A DNA stretch of 64,000 bases from Erysipelotrichaceae bacterium. Lineage in GTDB: Bacteria > Bacillota_I > Bacilli_A > Acholeplasmatales > Anaeroplasmataceae. The stretch is taken from the NCBI GenBank assembly GCA_015059145.1, contig SVAZ01000004.1:1-64000 (forward strand). Reading direction: 5' to 3'. A model generated the notes under the pieces. That model saw only the letters and a list, made by a program, of their open reading frames with translations. It had not been told where the DNA came from and did no database searches. Position numbers and translations under genes: made by a program. Below are positions 60,885 through 64,000 of this stretch, one piece after another; the first letter of the stretch is position 1, and every line of letters begins with the position of its first letter.

Positions 60885-63155
60885 AATACTATCCTCCTTT
60901 TCCTCTATTTCAATATTCTTATTTAATCTTTTAACTTTAAATAAATTAATGGTTAATGCATTTAATACAACAAATACACTAGAAAAGCTCATACATGCAG
61001 ATCCAATCATAGGATTAAGCTTAATACCAAATGGAGCATATAATAATCCACAAGCTAAAATTATTCCGATACAATTATAGAAAAAAGCCCAAAATAAATT
61101 GCCTTTAATTGTATTTAATACTCTTTTACTTAATGAGATGACATTTATTACATCTAATAAATCACTTCTCAATAATACTATATCACTAGACTCTAATGCT
61201 ACATCTGCACCGCCACCTATTGCAATGCCTAAATCAGCAACAGTTAGTGCAATGGCATCATTAACTCCATCTCCTACCATAGCTATTAAGCCATTATTCT
61301 CCTTCTTTAGCCTTTCTATAATCTCAGCCTTTTGTGAAGGTAACACATTCGCAATGATATTAGATATTCCAATTTCCTCACCAATAGCTTTAGCACACAA
61401 TTCATTATCGCCAGTTAGCATTACTACATTTATTTTACGTTTAATTAGCTCTAATATTGCAGTCTTTGATGTTTCCTTTACTAAATCCTTTATAGCTATT
61501 AAACCTTTAATTTCATTATTTTTTAAAATAAATAAAGCTGTTTTTCCTTCCTTAGAAAGCTTATTATACATTTCTACTAAAGGTGCATTTTCTAAATTAT
61601 TATTCAATAATACTCTATTATTTCCTATAAAGTATGTATCACCTAATATTTCACCCTTTAAGCCTACACCATCGATAGATTCAAAATTCTTTACATCTAA
61701 TATCTTACTATTATTGCTCTTGGCATATTCAGTGATTGAATGTGCTAATGGATGCTCACTCATATTCTCAATTGAATAAACCTTAGATAGTAGATCATCC
61801 TCATAACTTATAAAATCTACAACCTTCGGCTTTCCTTGTGTAATAGTACCTGTTTTATCAAGCACAATAGTTTTTATTAAATGAGCATTTTCTAATATTT
61901 CAGCATTCTTAATTAATAAACCGGCCTCTGCACCCTTACCAGTTCCAACCATTATCGCAACTGGAGTTGCTAGACCTAAGGCACATGGGCAAGCTATAAC
62001 CAATACAGATATAGCAAAATTAAATGCTAATTCAAAGCCACTACCAAACACCATATGAGCAATAAATGTAATTACAGCAATAAGCATTATAACAGGAACA
62101 AATATTCCACTTATTTTATCTACAAGCTTAGAAATAGGTGCCTTACTATTGGATGCCTCCTCTACAAGCTTAATAATATTAGCTATTGTTGTATCATCCT
62201 TAACCTTAGTAGCGCGTATCTTTATAAATCCTGCTCTAATTATTGTTGATGAATATACCTCATCACCAACCTTCTTTAAAACAGGTATGCTTTCACCTGT
62301 AATATTTGCCTCCTCAATTGAGGCAGAGCCTTCTACAATTATTCCATCCACAGGAATGCTATAGCCCTTTTTAATAACAACAATATCTTCCTTAACAACC
62401 TCTAATGCATCAATTTCTATTTCTTTATTATCTCTTATAACTATCGCTCTTTTAGGAGCTAAATCCATTAATTTAGTAATAGCTGTAGTAGTTTTTCTTT
62501 TAGATAGTCCCTCTAAATATTTTCCTAATGAAACTAATACTAATATCATTACTGCTGCTTCAAAATATAAATTCATACGATAAGAATCTACTATATCTAA
62601 TCTATTGTGTCCTAAGCCATAGCCTATCATATAAATTGATACTATGCCGTATATAATGGCTGCAGTTGAGCCTAAAGCTATTAATGAATCCATATTAGGA
62701 GCTCTCTTAAAAAGCTTTTTAAATCCTGAAATATAATATTTTTTATAAATAATTATTATAGGTAATGCAAGTAATAGCTGAGTAAATGAAAATATAAGTG
62801 CATTTTCAGTACCACATAAAATACTAGGCATAGGTAGCTTTAGCATATGCCCCATTGCTACATACATTAATATTAATAAGATGATTGCTGATGATATTAA
62901 TTTTAATAAAGCATAATCCTTTTTATTTTCAATAGCTTTTACTTCACCTGGAATAAATGCTTTATAACCTGCATTATTTACTGCCTTTGATATAACATCA
63001 GTGCTACATAAGTTTTCATCAAAATCAACCTCCATTGAATTTGATAATAAATTTACATTTACACTATTTATACCCGTTAATTCTTCAACTGCTCTTAAAA
63101 CATGGGCCTGACATGCTGAGCATGTCATTCCTTCAACATTAAATTTCTTTTTCAT
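60681..63155 (-). CDS. copA: Copper-exporting P1B-type ATPase with N- and C-terminal metal-binding domains
   Basis: The 824-residue pump exports Cu(I). It has an N-terminal HMA domain (GMTCSACQAHV, cysteines 12 and 15), membrane helices, the actuator TGES loop (ITGESIPV), the metal-gating CPC in ACPCALGLATP, the phosphorylation site DKTGT and MVGDGVND. A second HMA domain with CKHC follows the last helices, which is unusual for CopA, where such domains are nearly always N-terminal. It shares a 4-base overlap with csoR and is under the CsoR operator. Confidence 0.96.
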   Translation of the reverse strand: MKKKFNVEGMTCSACQAHVLRAVEELTGINSVNVNLLSNSMEVDFDENLCSTDVISKAVNNAGYKAFIPGEVKAIENKKDYALLKLISSAIILLILMYVAMGHMLKLPMPSILCGTENALIFSFTQLLLALPIIIIYKKYYISGFKKLFKRAPNMDSLIALGSTAAIIYGIVSIYMIGYGLGHNRLDIVDSYRMNLYFEAAVMILVLVSLGKYLEGLSKRKTTTAITKLMDLAPKRAIVIRDNKEIEIDALEVVKEDIVVIKKGYSIPVDGIIVEGSASIEEANITGESIPVLKKVGDEVYSSTIIRAGFIKIRATKVKDDTTIANIIKLVEEASNSKAPISKLVDKISGIFVPVIMLIAVITFIAHMVFGSGFELAFNFAISVLVIACPCALGLATPVAIMVGTGKGAEAGLLIKNAEILENAHLIKTIVLDKTGTITQGKPKVVDFISYEDDLLSKVYSIENMSEHPLAHSITEYAKSNNSKILDVKNFESIDGVGLKGEILGDTYFIGNNRVLLNNNLENAPLVEMYNKLSKEGKTALFILKNNEIKGLIAIKDLVKETSKTAILELIKRKINVVMLTGDNELCAKAIGEEIGISNIIANVLPSQKAEIIERLKKENNGLIAMVGDGVNDAIALTVADLGIAIGGGADVALESSDIVLLRSDLLDVINVISLSKRVLNTIKGNLFWAFFYNCIGIILACGLLYAPFGIKLNPMIGSACMSFSSVFVVLNALTINLFKVKRLNKNIEIEEKEDSIMNQLVLNVEGMMCKHCKAHVEKACMSVAGVIEAVASLEENNVCVSYEGEVSKDIVAKAIVDAGYEVK

Positions 63156-63445
63156 TGAAACCTCTTAAATAAATCAACCATTTCATCTATAGCAGTTAAA
63201 TCATCATTCTTAATGCTTTCAACTAAGCATGTATGCATATGATTTTCTAGCATTAAATTAGCAATTGCTTTAATTGATTTATCAGCAGCAGATAGCTGAA
63301 TTAAAACATCATCACAATATCTATTTTCTTCTATCATATTTTTAATACCATTTAATTGTCCAATAACCTTATTTATTCTAGTAATAATATTCTTTTTTTC
63401 ATCCTCACTTCTTACCTTTGTTTTAGCATTACAGCATTCATTCAT
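63152..63445 (-). CDS. csoR: CsoR-type copper-sensing repressor
   Basis: CsoR is a helical repressor released from DNA by Cu(I). The protein of about 97 residues has the C-H-C copper set: Cys in NRYCDDVLIQL, then His and Cys in NHMHTC. The first helix contains RINKVIGQLNGIKNMIEE. A CsoR-type palindrome lies in its promoter. The start is the ATG at 63445 after GGTGAT. Its stop overlaps the copA start (ATGA), making a csoR-copA operon. Confidence 0.93.
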   Translation of the reverse strand: MNECCNAKTKVRSEDEKKNIITRINKVIGQLNGIKNMIEENRYCDDVLIQLSAADKSIKAIANLMLENHMHTCLVESIKNDDLTAIDEMVDLFKRFQ

Positions 63446-63462
63446 ATTAATCACCTATTTAT

Positions 63463-63491
63463 ATTATATACCCCCTAGGGGTATAATTCAA
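63463..63491 (-). promoter_or_regulatory. csoR-copA promoter with CsoR operator
   Basis: TATACCCCCTAGGGGTATA (63467-63485) is a near-perfect palindrome of the CsoR/RicR type. It fills the 17-base spacer between TTGAAT (63486-63491) and TATAAT (63463-63468) on the minus strand, so a bound repressor would block RNA polymerase. Copper would relieve it. Confidence 0.85.
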
Positions 63492-63499
63492 TACAAAAA

Positions 63500-63523
63500 A
63501 GAAATCCACTTTAATGGATTTCT
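63500..63523 (-). terminator. Terminator after ymcA
   Basis: AGAAATCCA pairs with TGGATTTCT across six bases, and the minus strand continues in seven T residues. It overlaps the stop codon. Confidence 0.75.
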
Positions 63524-63845
63524 ATTTATTAATTAGCTTATTAATTTTATTTTCTATTGATTTAGTTAGATCAACTAGCATATTATTAACAACTTCTAAT
63601 AGCTCAAGATATTCCTCTACAAAGGGTAAATCTAAAAGCTCAGCCTTAATTGCTTTATATTCATTCAAGTATTCATGATATTGATTAAGCTGATTAAATT
63701 CTTTAGCATTCATCATTTGCTTTTGCTTATCCTTCAATTCATTAAAGGTTTTTTGAATATCAGCATTTGTATCAATATAATGCTCTAATTCCTTAATTCT
63801 TATTACCTCTGGAAGACTTTGAAAATATTCTTTTATATTATTCAC
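63522..63845 (-). CDS. ymcA: YlbF/YmcA-family protein (RicA-like)
   Basis: The protein of about 107 residues is a helical YlbF/YmcA family member: NNIKEYFQSLPEVIRIKELEHYID, then NELKDKQKQMMNAKEF and a long C-terminal helix. In Bacillus, YmcA works with YlbF and YaaT to control RNase Y-dependent RNA maturation. The frame opens at TTG 63857, but the GTG at 63845 lies 6 bases after GGAGAG and overlaps the end of miaB by 8 bases. The miaB-ymcA order matches Bacillus. Confidence 0.8.
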   Translation of the reverse strand: MNNIKEYFQSLPEVIRIKELEHYIDTNADIQKTFNELKDKQKQMMNAKEFNQLNQYHEYLNEYKAIKAELLDLPFVEEYLELLEVVNNMLVDLTKSIENKINKLINK

Positions 63846-64000
63846 AAAGCTCTCCAATCATAAACCAAGTCTTAGCCTCAGTTACCTTTACCTTAACTGT
63901 TTTTCCTACTAATGACATATCTGTAGATTTAAAATGTGTAAGCTTTAGGTTTTCTGAATATCCACACATCATACCCTCACCATTCTTACTTTCACCATCT
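63838..64000 (-). CDS. miaB: MiaB tRNA methylthiotransferase, 3' end only
   Basis: The fragment runs to the window edge and reads, on the minus strand, MCGYSENLKLTHFKS followed by VGKTVKVKVTEAKTWFMIGE and a stop at 63838. This is the end of a MiaB TRAM domain. MiaB adds the methylthio group of ms2i6A37 in tRNA. It is co-transcribed with ymcA, whose start it overlaps. The radical-SAM part lies outside the window. Confidence 0.85.
   Translation of the reverse strand, partial: DGESKNGEGMMCGYSENLKLTHFKSTDMSLVGKTVKVKVTEAKTWFMIGELCE

Noticed and set aside
61099-61779. 226-codon plus-strand hydrophobic frame opposite copA
   Set aside because: Although long, it is the reverse of a well-conserved CopA region, has no Shine-Dalgarno site and resembles no protein.

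Overview
This window is chromosomal DNA from a low-GC Gram-positive bacterium. Most of it is about 30% GC, it uses the standard stop codons including TGA, and strong Shine-Dalgarno sites (GGAGG, AGGTGAT) precede most genes. The gene set (RNase J, RecU/PBP1, RqcH, RelA-type RSH, YmcA next to MiaB, T-box leaders, a DpaA/RNase J/FtsK-like cluster) points to Bacillota, Bacilli or Erysipelotrichia-like. DAP dehydrogenase and a penicillin-binding protein indicate a peptidoglycan wall, so it is not a wall-less mollicute. DpaA, YlbJ, SpoVB-like and TIGR04086-like genes are sporulation-associated families. Whether the cell still sporulates cannot be told from this window.

Layout. 1-2.8 kb: a solitary trpB behind a Trp T-box, tRNA-Ser and a MerR-family regulator. 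2.8-8.4 kb: an accessory region, mostly on the minus strand, with an XRE regulator, an unknown gene broken by one stop codon, a Fic protein with a four-copy operator-like array, a GNAT acetyltransferase, a GC-richer metallopeptidase that cuts off a phosphatase gene, and three copies of the 3' end of a small LuxR-type gene, only one intact. 8.5-18.4 kb: ddh, an XRE membrane regulator, uvrC, gmk-rpoZ, rqcH with a methyltransferase, an orphan HPt protein, an M18 aminopeptidase and an acyl-ACP thioesterase. 18.4-26.7 kb: a complete arginine operon, argG-H-C-J-B-D-F, behind two stacked terminator leaders, the proximal one an Arg T-box.

26.8-40 kb: hslO, a membrane protein, a lipoprotein, a DegV protein and a short RecQ-like helicase, then a long minus-strand run apt-relA-dtd-(599-aa unknown)-rimO-trmL-trxA-trxB-(small protein) that joins stringent response, translation quality control and thiol redox. 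40-48 kb: a SpoVB-like flippase with no ATG at its likely start, a DUF421 protein, a TIGR04086-like protein, rarA, a divergent FtsK homologue with a damaged nucleotide-binding loop, RNase J and a DpaA homologue. The last three keep the Bacillus dpaA...rnjB...spoIIIE order with the intervening genes missing. 48-56 kb: a free-standing CBM20-like protein, recU-PBP1, an NCS2 purine permease, two unknown genes, tRNA-Arg and a YlbJ-like protein.

56-64 kb: ilvE, a LacX-like epimerase, purC, an RluA-family pseudouridine synthase, an iron-sulfur protein, and a copper module (csoR-copA) with a CsoR-type operator and an in-frame internal start that could release a CopZ-like domain. The window ends with ymcA and the 3' end of miaB. 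The most unusual observations are the stacked leaders of the arg operon, the Fic operator array, the LuxR-tail repeats in the accessory region, the degenerate FtsK homologue and the 599-aa unknown protein in the relA operon.
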